Of a stretch of 64,000 bases of DNA, positions 12,561 to 24,949 are shown one piece after another. This stretch comes from Juglans regia (taxonomy: Eukaryota; Streptophyta; Magnoliopsida; Fagales; Juglandaceae). The first letter of the stretch is position 1. Every line of letters starts with the position of its first letter. Both the position numbers and the translations under genes were made by a program. Below the pieces are notes generated by a model. That model searched no databases. It saw nothing but the letters and a program-made list of their open reading frames with translations, and was not told the origin of the DNA. The stretch is from NCBI RefSeq assembly GCF_001411555.2, contig NC_049909.1, positions 17,036,623 through 17,100,622 of the forward strand, given 5' to 3'.

Positions 12561-12960
12561 AGTCAAAGAGAGAGAAAGCAACGCCAAGGGAGCCAATCTC
12601 TCTTGACCTTAATGTTGCCTAGACTCAGTCCAATATCCATCATATCATCCATGCTGCATTAATTTAATATGGAACATCGATCCACCAATCTCTACCCTCG
12701 ATCTTTGCCATATATGCTTCGTGTCTATCTCACACATCAGTACTTACACCATCTCTCTCTCTCTCTCTCTCAAATGTCAAACGTTAACGGACAGTTGGTG
12801 GCTTCATGTTATAGAACATGCACCGACCCTTATTCACGGGGCTGGAGCGCCCCTAGAATTAGACACCGTGAGCCACTCTTTGCATGCATGGGGTCATATA
12901 TATGAGCGTACTTGCTGGCCGTCTATAGGATCTTTCAAGTTTTGAACTCATTTCATAAGC
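12240..12960 (+). other. Promoter-like, less AT-rich segment; possible non-coding transcript
   Basis: Within this otherwise empty area are a G-box core CACGTG inside GGTGGCACGTGGCTT (12270-12284), a TATA-like ACTATAAATGCG near 12440-12450, a (GA)n run at 12531-12557 and a (CT)n run at about 12752-12770. Base composition is richer in G and C than the flanks. No open frame has a recognisable product and I see no known microRNA. This is only a candidate unit. Confidence 0.25.
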
Positions 12961-13599
12961 TATAAAATTTGGAAAATGCTTGTCAACAACTTTGTGTGTT
13001 TCGGTACTAGTCATGTAATTAAGTCATATGATGAATATGGTATCAGAGAAACCAATATTAATATTACCTTTAATAATGCATTTTCTTTATCAATGCAACT
13101 CGACCACATTCCTTTTACATACCTCGATGATCAGCATGCAGATAATGGCATTCCCAGTTTGGTATAAAATTATATATGCATGGTTGCTACGACCAATATC
13201 AAATAGTAAAATCGATCATGTAACGAAGTATTCAATTAACAAAGGGGAAACTATATTTGAAACCTACGATTGAGATACTATAAGAAAAATATTTATATAT
13301 CATCAATTATTTGCGATGAAAATGATTATTATTATTGTTTTTTTTATCAAAATAAGTAGATTCTCACAGCAACTAGTCATTTTTATTGCAAGTACTAATT
13401 TATCACAGATAATCGTTTTTGATCTTGCAGTACTAATTCAGACGTTGTGAATAATTTATGCTTTAATTATCGATGTACATTATTTACGTGTCGTTCATAT
13501 GAAAGATAGTAACGGCCATCGAGTTTTGAATATATAGGGCATGGGTCTCGAAACAAACCAGAATCATATATAGTTATGATCATTATGATCATTATGATC

Positions 13600-13724
13600 A
13601 TGCATGTCATAAAACATAAAACCCACATAAAAAAAAAAATTAATTTTTTAACAGTAGACCCCACTCTTTTTCAAAGTAATTACGTGGTGTTTACGCATTT
13701 CTCGATTGTATGTAGAATTACTCC
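13600..13724. repeat. MITE family B copy 3 (fold-back, degraded)
   Basis: Keeps the central fold-back (AAAACCCACATAAAAAAA ... AGTAGACCCCACTC) of the family; the ends are degraded (GTATGTAGAATTACT remains on the right). Confidence 0.5.
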
Positions 13725-15504
13725 TCAAATAATTGAGAGCACTAATATTAATTTATAATACGGCTAGCTATCCCAGCCTATGATGCTTCCAAGTAAGTGC
13801 TAGCTCCCAAGGGATCAGTCTAATTAAATACATGATGCACTAACTAATTGTCATCTTTCTGCATAAAATATTGACAATCCATGTCATTAATTAATTTGAT
13901 AACATCATCTCAACCAATAATATCGCATTAACGTGTCTTTGGACACCAAATTGTCTATTTACTTCCACTAATATATCATGTAAAGCTTGAATCCAAGGTC
14001 CCCATGCACAATTAGCTTTTGTTTGCAGAATAAATTATTTAAATATAATTACTTAGCACCTTGTAATATTTTTTTGGGGGGGAGATAGAGGGGGAATATT
14101 ATTCTATATATACAAACACAGCCATCCATTAATAAAGGCGCATGCGTCCTCGATCAAGACACATGATCATGATCAGTACGTACCAGCAAATTAAATATAA
14201 GTAAATAATAATTCAGGTGTATAGTACGCGCGTAGTTAGTATTGGGTGAGCCGTATAAACGGGGCGTTTTAGGATAATTAGAACTCTATATTCATACTTT
14301 TAAAGTCATCAACTTGGAGAAATTTTTCTTTAAATTATTCGGAATGCACTTGCGAAAAATTCCATCCTTACTAAGATCGAGCTTGTACTATAACATAACA
14401 TATATAAGTAAATAAAATTAAACTAGCTAACAACCACAAGCAAAACACAAAGATATATACATGATATAGCTAGCACTGGCAAATTAAACAATCCAGCAAA
14501 ACCATGCATGCACGTACGTACAAGAAGATTTTAATTAGGAAAAACAGACTTTAAATGTTTTGCAACTGCGTACATATATAGGAGTTATATATATATATAT
14601 ATTATTGAGTTGCAAAGTTATATATATATATATATATATGTAACTACTTATAACTACCTTCAATATTTAAATATTATTGAGTTGCAAAGTTCATGATCTT
14701 GTCTTTTGATTTGAGAAAAATCTAAGATAGCATGTAGACTTTTCACATGTTTTTGGTTATTTATTTTGTTAATTAATGAGTTAAAAAGTGCTTTCTATTA
14801 ATTATAATTATATTTTATCATATTGTCATTTCTATACTGATCACCATTGAAGATTTGGATAATATTGGAAATGGCTAACCTCGGGATAAATTATATTGGT
14901 TTTGGACCAATCATTTATATATATGATGATCATCAATCTTTAATTAATTCAAGTTGTTCAAATATTATATAATTAACTATATATTATTTTATCCGGCCAA
15001 TATATATAGTTGATATCATTTGAAAACAATAACATATATAATTAAGTACTAGAAGATCATAAACAATTACATGCAACCCATGCAAGTTTAAAACAGGCTG
15101 ATCTTTTGTGTTTAATAATAATCATGTTGATGAAAAAATGGATAATAATTAATACTATTTTACAAGTCAAATTATATTAAACTATATTATATATATGCCG
15201 CGTGCAGAGATTCAGAAATATTAATAGTGGTTCCATGCATGCATGAAAAACTTCATCGAGTACTTCAACAAACATGCATGCATGTGATCAGATCTGATCA
15301 GTAAATCTTCACTAGATATTGTAATTAAATCACGTACGCGATCGTCTTTAAAAATCACTTCCTTTCATTTTCTTATTTTATGACTGACTACTGATCATGA
15401 AGTGATCTTATTTGATAGAACAGTTCTGAAGTGTCTAGGCCGGTACTATAAGTACATAACACTGGCATTGGGCATTGCAAACTCCCAGTGTTTAATTTTT
15501 TATA
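13725..15504. other. Intergenic, nothing recognised
   Basis: AT-rich with paired (AT)n tracts at about 14587-14600 and 14620-14640. The phrase TATTATTGAGTTGCAAAGTT occurs twice (about 14600-14620 and 14672-14692), a small local duplication. No gene. Confidence 0.5.
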
Positions 15505-15650
15505 GATTAATAATATTACGTAGTTTTAAAGTGTGTAAATTTTATGTAGTATTTTTGATAAAAAAAATAGGGCCCACTTAAATTTTTTTTATGTGAATTT
15601 TTTTCAAAGGAAGTACGTGAAATTTGCATATTCTAAGACTGCAAATATAA
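15505..15650. repeat. MITE family B copy 4 (fold-back)
   Basis: Left side has TAGTTTTAAAGTGTGTAAAT; the right side ends TTTGCATATTCTAAGACTGC, inverted relative to the start of the 8334 copy. The centre is AGGGCCCACTTAAAT and TTTTTATGTGAATT. Non-coding. Confidence 0.65.
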
Positions 15651-15990
15651 TTTTTCTTTCCGATATTAATTAAGGCTCTCTCTCACTAATGAGCACCAAG
15701 TCATACACATATGATCCGAACATTTAGTACTAGTTGAAAGTAAGTTTTAATTCTAACCTTGACTAGCTTCTTTCAATTGTAACGCGATATGATTAACATA
15801 TATATAATAATATTTGGTAGTCACACCACCATCAAATTATTTGTAACGTAATGTTACTCAACATCATTTTACTTACAATATTTTTCGTCTTATCATCTGT
15901 CATTAAAATATTATTAGAAAAATCTTTGTTATATTTCTCTTATTTACTAATTATTTGATTCGAAGATGTGAGAGGATAATGATTATAAAT

Positions 15991-16190
15991 GCTCGTTTAT
16001 TTTCTAAGATGAGATGAGGGGAGTTGAGATTAAAGTTAAAAAATTGAATAAAATATTGTTAGAATATATTTTTTAATATTATTTTTGTTTTGAGATTTGA
16101 AAAAGTTGAATTGTTTATTTTATTTTCTATTGGAAATTAGGAAAGTTGTAATGATTAGATGAGATGAGACGTTTTCTGAAAACAAACGAG
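15991..16190 (+). repeat. MITE family A copy 2
   Basis: Begins GCTCGTTTATTTTCTAAGATG and ends TTTTCTGAAAACAAACGAGGC; the ends are inverted repeats of about CTCGTTTRTTTTC. Inside are GAGATGAGGGGAGTTGAGAT and ATTAGATGAGATGAGACG, plus the family core TTTGAGATTTGAAAAAGTTG. This is the copy with the clearest terminal inverted repeats. Confidence 0.75.
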
Positions 16191-16870
16191 GCAACATGAA
16201 TAGCATTTTTCTTAGTTGTATACCATTTGAAAGGACTCCAACTGATGATCAGCAACATCACTTGGACAAACACAACCAAACCATCTTTTTGAAAAATGCT
16301 TACACATTAAATTAAGCCAACTTGTGAACACAATATATAATATTCAACTAATGACAGTAAGAAATAATATTAATAATAATAATATACGTTCCTTGTTGTT
16401 TTCAAAGTGTCCCTACACATTAATAAAGAACAAAATAATTGTCCAAAACCACGCATTAGAGCATAGATTCCGTGGATTATAGTACTTTGAATATCATTAA
16501 TTTAATTGAAAAGATTAAGGAAAATTGTGGCCGGTAATGCACTATATATGATTATTAGCGGCCCATGTGGCTGATAGTGACTGCATTTTTGCTCTATTAT
16601 TACTTTATGGAGGGTAAGCTCTATCTTCTCAACTTGCTTAGTTCTTGAACATCAATGATCCACTCATTTAACTTATTTTATTATTTATTTATTTATTCAG
16701 AATATTAATAATATAATGTAAATAATTAAATTTATATATTCTCAACAGCTTAAATTTTTAAAACAAGTGATAATTTTACATGATATTAAAACAGAAGTCC
16801 TAATTTCAAACCTTGACTTTATATTTTATCTTATTTAATTAAATATTCTACATTTTAAATCCAGCATAGA

Positions 16871-17077
16871 GTGGTTTGGATTTAGAGATGAGTTGAGATG
16901 ATTTATAAATAGTAGAATAAAAGTTGAATTGTTTATTATATTTTGTGAAAAAATTTAAAAAAGTTATTTTGAGATTTGAAAAAATTGAATTATTTATTAT
17001 ATTTTGTGAAGAAATTTAAAAAAATTATAATAATAAAATGAGATGAATTAATGTAGATTTTGAATGCAAACGTTTCC
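16871..17077 (+). repeat. MITE family A copy 3, with an internal 60-bp duplication
   Basis: Left edge GTGGTTTGGATTTAGAGATG; right edge ends AAATGAGATGAATTAATGTA followed by GAATGCAAACG. The core unit (GTTGAATTGTTTATTATATT ... AAATTTAAAAAA) occurs twice in tandem, at about 16921-16980 and 16981-17040. Confidence 0.7.
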
Positions 17078-18844
17078 TAAGTTTTTAATACAAGTACTAG
17101 TGATTTTACCGGAAATACGACGGTGATAGAGTAGTTATGTATTACCCCAAATGCAGCCCATAATTAAGGTGCATGCATGCCCCTGAAATCCGACCCCTTT
17201 ACATGCCCCACTTGGTAGGGCCTTGGGTCCTGGCCAGTGGCCAGCCAGTCCAATGGGAGCTGCAGAAAGCAAGTGCCATTCCAAAAATTAAGAACTGACG
17301 GTTCATACTCATCATTAACATCTGCACGTACGATAAAATGCCAAAAAAAAGGAAACAAAAGTGAAGTACATAAAATAATAATTACAAAATAATACCTTTA
17401 ATGATTGCAAGCAGAACAGCTTTTAAACTTCCCATTTTTAAAATTTGAAAATCAGCGTTTAATTTGTTAAATGCCAATTTTAGTAATTAACATTAATTAG
17501 TGTTATATTTGATTATTGAGGTGATGTGATTTAGATTATTTTATTATTATTTATTTTTTAAAAAATTTTATTTACAATCTTAAATAGAGGATCCTATTGA
17601 TAAATTGAGATAAAAAAGAAAAAATATATCATTTTAAAAATGATATTATTATAATTTTAATTTTTTTAAACATGTATGAGTTTACATGAGTAATTTCTAT
17701 TTGGAGATTGTATGTAGACTAATTCTTATTTTTTTATTACTATTTACAAATCATCTGAGATGATCACTTCAACATTTAAACGTAATCTAGTACAATATAT
17801 AGAGTTGATGGTTAGATTTATGCTGTAAAGAAAATACAATAAACCAGCTGTGTGCATATTATGCAGTCTTTTCACTGATGATCTCTTGTAGCGAGGGAGA
17901 ATTCTATGAAGATCAGCCATGCATACATGGGAATTATGCTATATATATATATATATATATAGGTAATTTTGCTGTCAATTAAACATGAAATTCAATTTCT
18001 TCAATCGTAGTGGAATATTACACAACCATGCACGTACACTAGCTAAAGGACAGGAGTTGGTGCTGATGAAATTAAAAAAAAAAAAAAAAAGATTGCCCTA
18101 TCGTGGGCATGGCCCAACGAGCTATATTAAGGATTAATATATATAATTCTTCTATATTAATGAAAGCTAGCTAGCTAGCGGATGCGGGTGTTAACATCAA
18201 AGTGTAATTTATATTAAGGATTAATTAGTATTAATTGAGGTGGCAGTAGCTTCTTTTGTCATGTGTAAGCTATGCATGCTTTAATTATCTCGACTACATA
18301 TATGCATTTATAATATAAATATGTATCATGCGTAAATTGAGTGCCAAAGCGAATTATTCCTTCCCACACTGCAAGATCAAAGTGACTACTTTTTCGGCTG
18401 GAATTTTTTTTTTTTTTACGAATTAATGAGCGGATGTGACATATTCTCAAGTACTTTAACTTCTTTGAATTAATTTAATGTCGTCCTTATAATTCGAAAT
18501 ATTATGAGTTGCAGAAGTAGTACTATATATATATATATATATATGTACCATTTTATAATTAATGGTTAAAACTCAACTATTAAGATTGCATGTCTTGTCG
18601 ATTAATTATTTTTTTGTTTATCTAAACATGAATTAAGGGTGCAAGTTGTAACTTATGTCAATTATAATTGGGTGCCATTTGGCAATTAGTACTTAATTGC
18701 AAAGTAAATTAATGATCATTTAGAGTGACATTAATTAGCTAGCTAGCTAGGGCACCACTACTTGAGCCATGCATGCATGCCCTAATTTTGCAAAAGAATA
18801 TATAGTACTAGTCCTAATTTCTCAAGTACATGAGCTTTGAAATG
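17078..18844. other. Intergenic, nothing recognised
   Basis: AT-rich spacer with (AT)n tracts near 17941-17961 and 18525-18544 and short A or T runs. Segment 17500-17770 has some words in common with MITE family A but is too degraded to call. Confidence 0.5.
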
Positions 18845-19065
18845 ATTTGGCATATTTGGAGGTGAAATGAGAATTTCTATTTTATTTTGAAGTTTAAAAT
18901 ATTATGTTTTAATATTATTATTATTTTAAAATTTAAAAAAAGTGTATTGAGATTTGAAAAAGTTGAATTATTTATTACATTTTATATAAAAATTTTAAAA
19001 AAATATAATAATGAGATGAGATGAAATAAAAATTGTATATTTTATCTTGTATCTCAAACCTGCCA
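18845..19065 (+). repeat. MITE family A copy 4
   Basis: Contains the core TATTGAGATTTGAAAAAGTT and ends AATAATGAGATGAGATGAAA; left edge GATTTGGCATATTTGGAGGT. Non-coding. Confidence 0.65.
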
Positions 19066-19858
19066 CATTCTGTAGCATCAGGCCACGAGCATTTTTCACC
19101 AGTACTAGTCATGCATTTGGTTGAGATTAACATTACTAGATCGATCGGTGACTATAAAGTTGTGACTTTGAGCAAACCAAGAGGGAAACCCAGCTAGCTC
19201 TACCTTATCATATTTTTTTACTTTTCAGTAGTCAGTACTCGCGCCCCAAGTCTCCTACCTCTCGCTTTCCTAAACTCTCTCTCTCTCCATTTTCGAGCAG
19301 AAGCAGCGAAGTCACAGAGAAAAAAAACTGTAACTTGCTCGTGTATACCTGCTGGTGAGAGGGCTCCAATGTTGGGGACTGTAGCTTCTGGCGATGATGT
19401 TAGGGACGATGTCGGCGACAAATATAAACAGCACTAAAAAAAAATGCTCTAGGAAACAGGAAATGCAGGAGACGAAAAAAAAAAAAAAAGAGAAAAAGTG
19501 ACTTACCGGTGGCAAACGGAAGCTCAAATGAGCGGGCGGGAAAGCAAAATGGGATGACGAAGGGGTTGGGACAGTTTTGGAACGAAATGAGGGTAGGGGC
19601 ATGGGGGGAGGGGGGAAAAGGAAAAAGGAAAAAAAACCTGACGTGGTATAGTATCTTCAATTGTGTCTCTAGCTAGCAGCACTCTTTAGTTAAAAGATCA
19701 GATGATCAGCTCCCAATTACATCCCACATGAAGAAATTAAGCACTTAATTTAAAACAAATCAATGAAAGAAAAGCCATGAGATATTGGTGCCGGCCTTAT
19801 GATACAAGTAGTATTATTCATTATTATATAGTATATAGTAGTATAGTATATAGTAGTA
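19066..19858. other. Intergenic; start of the TATAGTA array at its right edge
   Basis: Contains a G/A-rich stretch (19480-19640) and, from about 19825, the first part of a TATAGTAG-type array that resumes at 21010 after the intervening element. The minus-strand open frames here are low-complexity and not credible genes. Confidence 0.5.
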
Positions 19859-21009
19859 TTAGGCCTCCAACCCGACCAAATCAAGTTAGGTTTGGACCCG
19901 ATCTGACCCACCCGCTTACTAGGAGCACACTAACTCGAATCGAACCGAACCGAACCGACCTGGACCATTCGGATCTGGTCAGAGCTCTCTTTTTTTTTTT
20001 TCCCCAACAATCTGTAAACTCTACCATGGATTATGAAGCTATCTCGAACAAAATACGAGATAATATGATTTTCTTTTTTTAACCTTTGGCAGAACCAACA
20101 GAACACTCTAGAAGAAACAATTACTGCTGCAACAAAAAATGAATATCAGTGTACAAGGTTGGTAGAGAATATCGAGCGTGCTTTAGATCAAAGCAGAAAT
20201 TTTCGCCCATTTCTACATAGTATTTACATGGTTCTAGACTTACTTCAAAAATTGAACGAAGAAACTTACATTCCTGAGGTTATTTCAATAGGGTCTTTTC
20301 ACTATCGCTCGCTAAAATTGCAACCCATGGAAAATTATAAATTGAGATTTCTTGAGGATTTCATGAAATGGGCTAATATAAAGTTGAAGGATTTAGTGAG
20401 CATCATAAAAGACTTGGAACAAAGTGTTCGTGAATGTTATGCAAGGACGACAATGGAAATTGAGTTCGACGATTTTATGAAAATGATCATGGTGGATGCA
20501 TGCTTCATCATTGAGTTTTTCTTGAGAGATGACAACTTTGTAGAATTAAAGCGATGGCAGATTTCTAAGATGAAATTAGACTTGATATTACTCGAGAATC
20601 AACTTCCTTTCTTTATAATCAAGAAATTATATGAGCTGCTTCCACTCGAGTCTCCTTCAATATACCCATCCAGCTTCCTTGGTATGAAGTTGAGGATCTG
20701 AGAGTGAGATAAGCTAATTTAAAAAACAACGAGATCTGAGTGATGCCCAACCAGAAGGAAAGGAAAGAGACCCATACGACTAACAGAGCACGAACGGCAT
20801 GGAGAAGACGGAGGCAGGGGCTAGGGTTTGATGCAAAAGTAAAAGAGAAGATTAAAAGGAGTTTAAAGATCGGGTTCAAAATGAAAGCCCGACATTGATT
20901 AGGTGAAATGGTGTCGAAATCGAGTTTAATATCAATCCGACTTTATCGGGTCATATTCAATCGGGTCTTGCGGGTTGATCGGTCCCTCAGATTTCTTGCA
21001 TAGGCCTAA
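19859..21009. mobile_element. TIR-bounded element carrying a DUF247 gene fragment
   Basis: The segment is bounded by perfect 8-bp inverted repeats, TTAGGCCT at 19859-19866 and AGGCCTAA at 21002-21009. Just inside both ends are words such as ACCCGA and GGGTC. On both sides the flank is the same TATAGTAG-type array, as if the element landed inside it; the target duplication cannot be measured in such a repeat. The cargo is a truncated plus-strand DUF247 gene. Superfamily (hAT-like) is a guess from the terminal sequence. Confidence 0.55.
20093..20701 (+). pseudogene. DUF247 protein, truncated fragment
   Basis: An open stretch of about 200 codons matches the N-terminal half of plant DUF247 proteins: LLQKLNEETYIPEVISIGSF, QPMENYKLRFLEDFMKW, then MVDACFIIEFFLRD and LILLENQLPFFIIKKLYEL. 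These are family hallmarks. Full-length members are about 400-500 residues; here the frame ends at GMKLRI-stop, so the C-terminal half with the membrane anchor is missing. A possible first exon (ATGGATTATGAAGCTATCTC at 20026) lies upstream, and TTTGGCAG just before 20093 looks like an intron acceptor, so the copy kept an intron. The family's biochemical role is unknown. Likely a captured gene fragment. Confidence 0.8.
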
Positions 21010-21390
21010 GTAGTATAGTATATAGTAGTATAGTAGTATAGTATATAGTAGTATAGCATATTAGTATATAGTAGTATAGTATATAATATATAGTATATAG
21101 TATATAGTAGTAGTATAGTATATGGTAGTAGTATATAGTGTAGTATATTAATATACTAGTATTAATATAGTAATATTAATATACTATTATACTATATAGT
21201 AGTATGCTATATATATATTATAGTAGTGACATATATAGTAGTAATTATATATAGTAGTAGTATACTATTATACGATATGGTAGTATGTTATATATACTAT
21301 ACTAGTTATATATTATGGTTAATATATATAGTAGTTATAATATATTATACTATATTATAACTAGTATATTATAAGTACTAGATTCTATAT
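21010..21390. repeat. TATAGTAG-type array
   Basis: Irregular tandem array of TAGTATA/TATAGTAG words (with TACTAT inversions toward 21180-21340). The same array is present at 19825-19858 on the other side of the DUF247 element. Confidence 0.85.
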
Positions 21391-21399
21391 TTTGGAAGC

Positions 21400-24300
21400 T
21401 TTATGAATCTACAGTCCGAACGGAACAATTTCTGTTCGAACTATTAAAACATTTTTTTCGAACGAAAAAGCTCAGTTCGAACAGATGAATTCATTTTAAT
21501 AAGTCATTCGAACTTAAAAATACTAGTTCGAATGTGACTGTTCGAGGCATAAGACCTAGTTCAAATATCGAACGGTTCATATTTTCACAAACTGTTCGAA
21601 TACTTGCCATCGTTCACCACCAATCAATGGGGTCAGATTTCGAATCGAATCCGACCCCTTTTATGGCGTTTTCCGTCTGCCACACATTGCATTTAGCCGT
21701 AGAAATGATGGATTCACTCCATATAAGTTTGTATGATTAAAACCAACTATTCTTGATGAATTGCTGGTGTTTTAGTTCGGTTCCTGGTCAACTCAGCTAT
21801 GGATCTTCATGGATTAGCTCGTTCGAACAGCCTGAAAATCTTTCGAATAGTTTTTGCCAAACATAAATTTTCCAGTTCAAACATGGCACTACACGTTTGA
21901 ACATAAAAAACTGAGTTAACTATTCGTTTGAATATATTTACTTCGTTTGAACGGATAAACATTAGTTCAAACATTATTAAATTATCAGAATGATGCCATA
22001 TGATGATGTTGTTTGAATAATATTTTTATTTGTTCGAATGTGTATAAACTGTTTGAACAAGTGTCGCTTTTGTTCGAACGGTGTTACTTAGCGTATTATT
22101 TTATCCGTTCAATTGGAGTAAATTTATTCAAATGAGTAGTTAACTCAGTTTTTTCCAGTCAAACGTGTAGTACCACATTCGATCTGGAAAATGTTTATTT
22201 GGCAAAAACTATTCGAACAGTTTTCAAGTCGTTCGAACGAGCAGTTCAAATAGGCTACCTTTTAGTTCGAATGTATTATCTTCTATTCGAACAATACTCA
22301 GTATAATATTTTACAACTTTCCATTTTATTTATATCCATTGTATATTTGTTTTATGAACAGTGAATTAATGACATATGTTGGAAGGAAACGTGGGTGGAA
22401 AGGCCAAACTAGCAGTGAAGCTAGTGAGTCGAGGAGGCCGATATTAGTTGAACGGGAGATCATTATAGAAGACTTTCGCAATTTTGTTTGGGATGGGAGG
22501 AGCCTATTATCTATTATCAACGATAGAGGATGGAGCCCAATCTGTTAACAGAGGGGGGTGGCCTATCCTAACATGGTCAGTGAGTTTTATCGAGCCATGG
22601 GTCAGATGGAGGATAATGAGGAGTCCTTCTCGTTCGTTATTTGGGGAGTGAGTATTACTATCTTAGCAGACATTATAAATGACTTTCTTGGGATCCCCTG
22701 TGGGATTGGTGCATACCCTGCACAAAAATCGGGTGGAGGGATAGATGGTAAAAATGCCATCAAGGATGAGACTCCAGCAGACGATGGTCCCACTCACGAT
22801 GAGATTCGTCAGTTGATGCATGACGATTTGGATTCTCCATATGATTGCAGCAATGTGATCAAACAGGTTGATTGTATCGCATTTTTTCGAATGCTGAATT
22901 TGATTGTCTCCCATAATATTAATCCGAGGAAACACAAGACTGACTTTGGCATCAAACGGGCTCGATTTATGTTACGGATAGCATGAAGAGAGTCGATTTG
23001 TCTGCCTCTATACTTCTTCATCCGCATTCGATCTGAGTCGCGATATTCTAGTGAATGTATTCTACCGTATGCATTGATGATCTCTCCTAGTCCAATCATG
23101 GGTTGATGTGCTAATGACAGAGCGGAAGCAACCACAAATTGAGCTCTTTAACAAGATCAACTTTAGTAAGAGCGAGGGCCACTTGCAGAAGGCTTGCATT
23201 AATGTTCCAATGACACAAGATAGTGGCATGGAGTGTGATCCAACTTCTATTGATGTCGGTGTTAATAGACAAGTTGCAGGGACTACTACCACGGAGATGC
23301 GATCCCTGCTCGAGGAGCATCACACACTTTTGATCCAGGACATGGAGAAGATCGTGGAGAGGATCACTGTGCCCATCATGGTTTGACTGCAAAAGACTGA
23401 AAGACGCATTACTATCATCCAAGAGGACCTGGATAATTTTACTCAGTAGTTTTATTTTTTATTTGATCTTTTGTTTTGTATCGAACGTTGTCAATTTAAT
23501 TACTATATCATTTTTATGCAAATACATATAGCTAGCTTGTTTGTTATAAAAAAAAAAAAAAATTTCTTTATTTTACTTACTAGTTCATGATAATATAAAA
23601 AATGACATTACCTAGAAGGTAATGTTTTTTTAATTGCAAATTCTTATTTACCATAACAAAAGTCATTAGTTAATTTTTAAATTAATTATATAAAATTCCT
23701 AGAATGACATATATGATATATTTTAATTTGCAGTAAATAATAATAAATTCGTATAGGTAGATTTTTCATCTTTTAAAAATGATGATTAATAGACTCAAAT
23801 AATATTTATTTTTTAAATATTTGAATGTCTTTGAATAAATTTCTATAATTAAACTTATTTCGATCGTCTATGCTACCGTTCGAATGCCTCTTATGACATT
23901 ATTTCAAACTGTTTATAACTCCGTTCGAATATAAAAGTGCCATTCGAACACTATAGCAACCATCCCCACCACCAGATTTATTTATAATTTTCCACAAAAA
24001 ACTTCGTTCGAATGATTAAATATAGCGTTCAAATGGGTTCTAACTTTCCCTGGGTACAATTGTGTATTAGTTCCCGCCACGACTATTATTTGAACAGTTA
24101 TGTCAGCATTCGAACGTGAATTAAAATACTGTTTGAATGTGTATGGGAACGTTCGAACAATATAGCAATCGTCATCGCCAGATTTATTTATAATTTCCCA
24201 CCAAAAACGTCGTTCAAATGATTAAATATCTCGTTCAAACGGTTTTGACCTTTCCTCCAGCACAATTGTCTATATTTTTCCGCCACGACTATTATTCAGA

Positions 24301-24558
24301 CAGTTATGTAACCATTTGAACGTGAATTATAATACGATTCAAACGTATTTGTGAACGTTCGAACGATTTATTTTTAGACGCTGTATTTTGTCCTAGAAAG
24401 TGTAGTTCGGACATATATTTATCTGTTTGAACGAAGCTCAAACTGCTTCCATATTTTGAGATGAAATTTAATTTTCGTTCTAAATAAGTACTCTTATGGA
24501 CGGATTAAATTTCGTCCCTAAAAAATTTTATCTCTAAAATATCAAATTTCTTGTATTG
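21400..24558 (+). mobile_element. CACTA-like unit 1 with GTTCGAAC subterminal arrays
   Basis: Dozens of GTTCGAAC or one-base variants in both orientations crowd 21415-22310 and 23870-24440, on either side of a decayed ORF. The right end finishes ATCAAATTTCTTGTATTG (24541-24558), the reverse complement of a CACTACAAGAAATT-type CACTA terminus with one change, preceded by TTTCGTCCCTAAAAAATTTT as in unit 2. The left terminus is not identified. No transposase catalytic domain is seen, so it is non-autonomous. Confidence 0.6.
22369..23449 (+). pseudogene. Transposon-associated ORF (putative plant transposon protein), copy 1
   Basis: The start is set at ATGACATATGTTGGAAGGAA, which aligns with the start of copy 2 at 44028. 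The product has SRRPILVEREIIIEDF, then RGWSPIC, VAYPNMVSEFYRAM, WGVSITILADIINDFLGIP, an acidic middle, FFRMLNLIVSHNINPRKHKT, SESRYSS, and a C-terminal coiled-coil-like tail (QKTERRITIIQEDLDNFTQ). The RGW...EFY...GV pattern resembles the 'putative plant transposon protein' (Transposase_32-like) family; that match is from memory and is moderate. Breaks: TAA at 22546, TGA at 22984, another stop near 23104, a frameshift near 23090-23108, and TGA at 23383-23385. Confidence 0.6.
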
Positions 24559-24891
24559 GTAAAAGATGGTAGCATAATTTGTTTAATAATATAATCACTT
24601 GGTTGATGGTTGACGAAGGGGAAAAACCCAATAAAGCATACATATAAATAGTCAATATTGGAGCCGAAAGAGAGTCCAATTAATAAAGATTGAGGCTTAT
24701 TCCTTCATGCAAAGTGGCAGATGTGCACATGGTGCCATTAAGATCAGTGGGTATAAAGAGCTGTGATCGGTGATAGCTGCGAGAAATGCTTTTTTTTTTT
24801 TTTTTCTATGCAGAAATTCTTCCTCATTGGATATTGATCGACTCTAAACACACGGAATGGGATTCTCCAAGCCAATGAATGGTACAGGTGT

Positions 24892-24949
<58 letters not shown>

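Noticed and set aside
12480..12960. MicroRNA precursor
   Set aside because: No known mature microRNA sequence and no convincing long stem was seen.
13275..13433. Possible third CACTA-type MITE (ACTATAAGAAAAAT on the left, GATCTTGCAGTACT on the right)
   Set aside because: The ends match each other poorly and no 3-bp duplication is clear.
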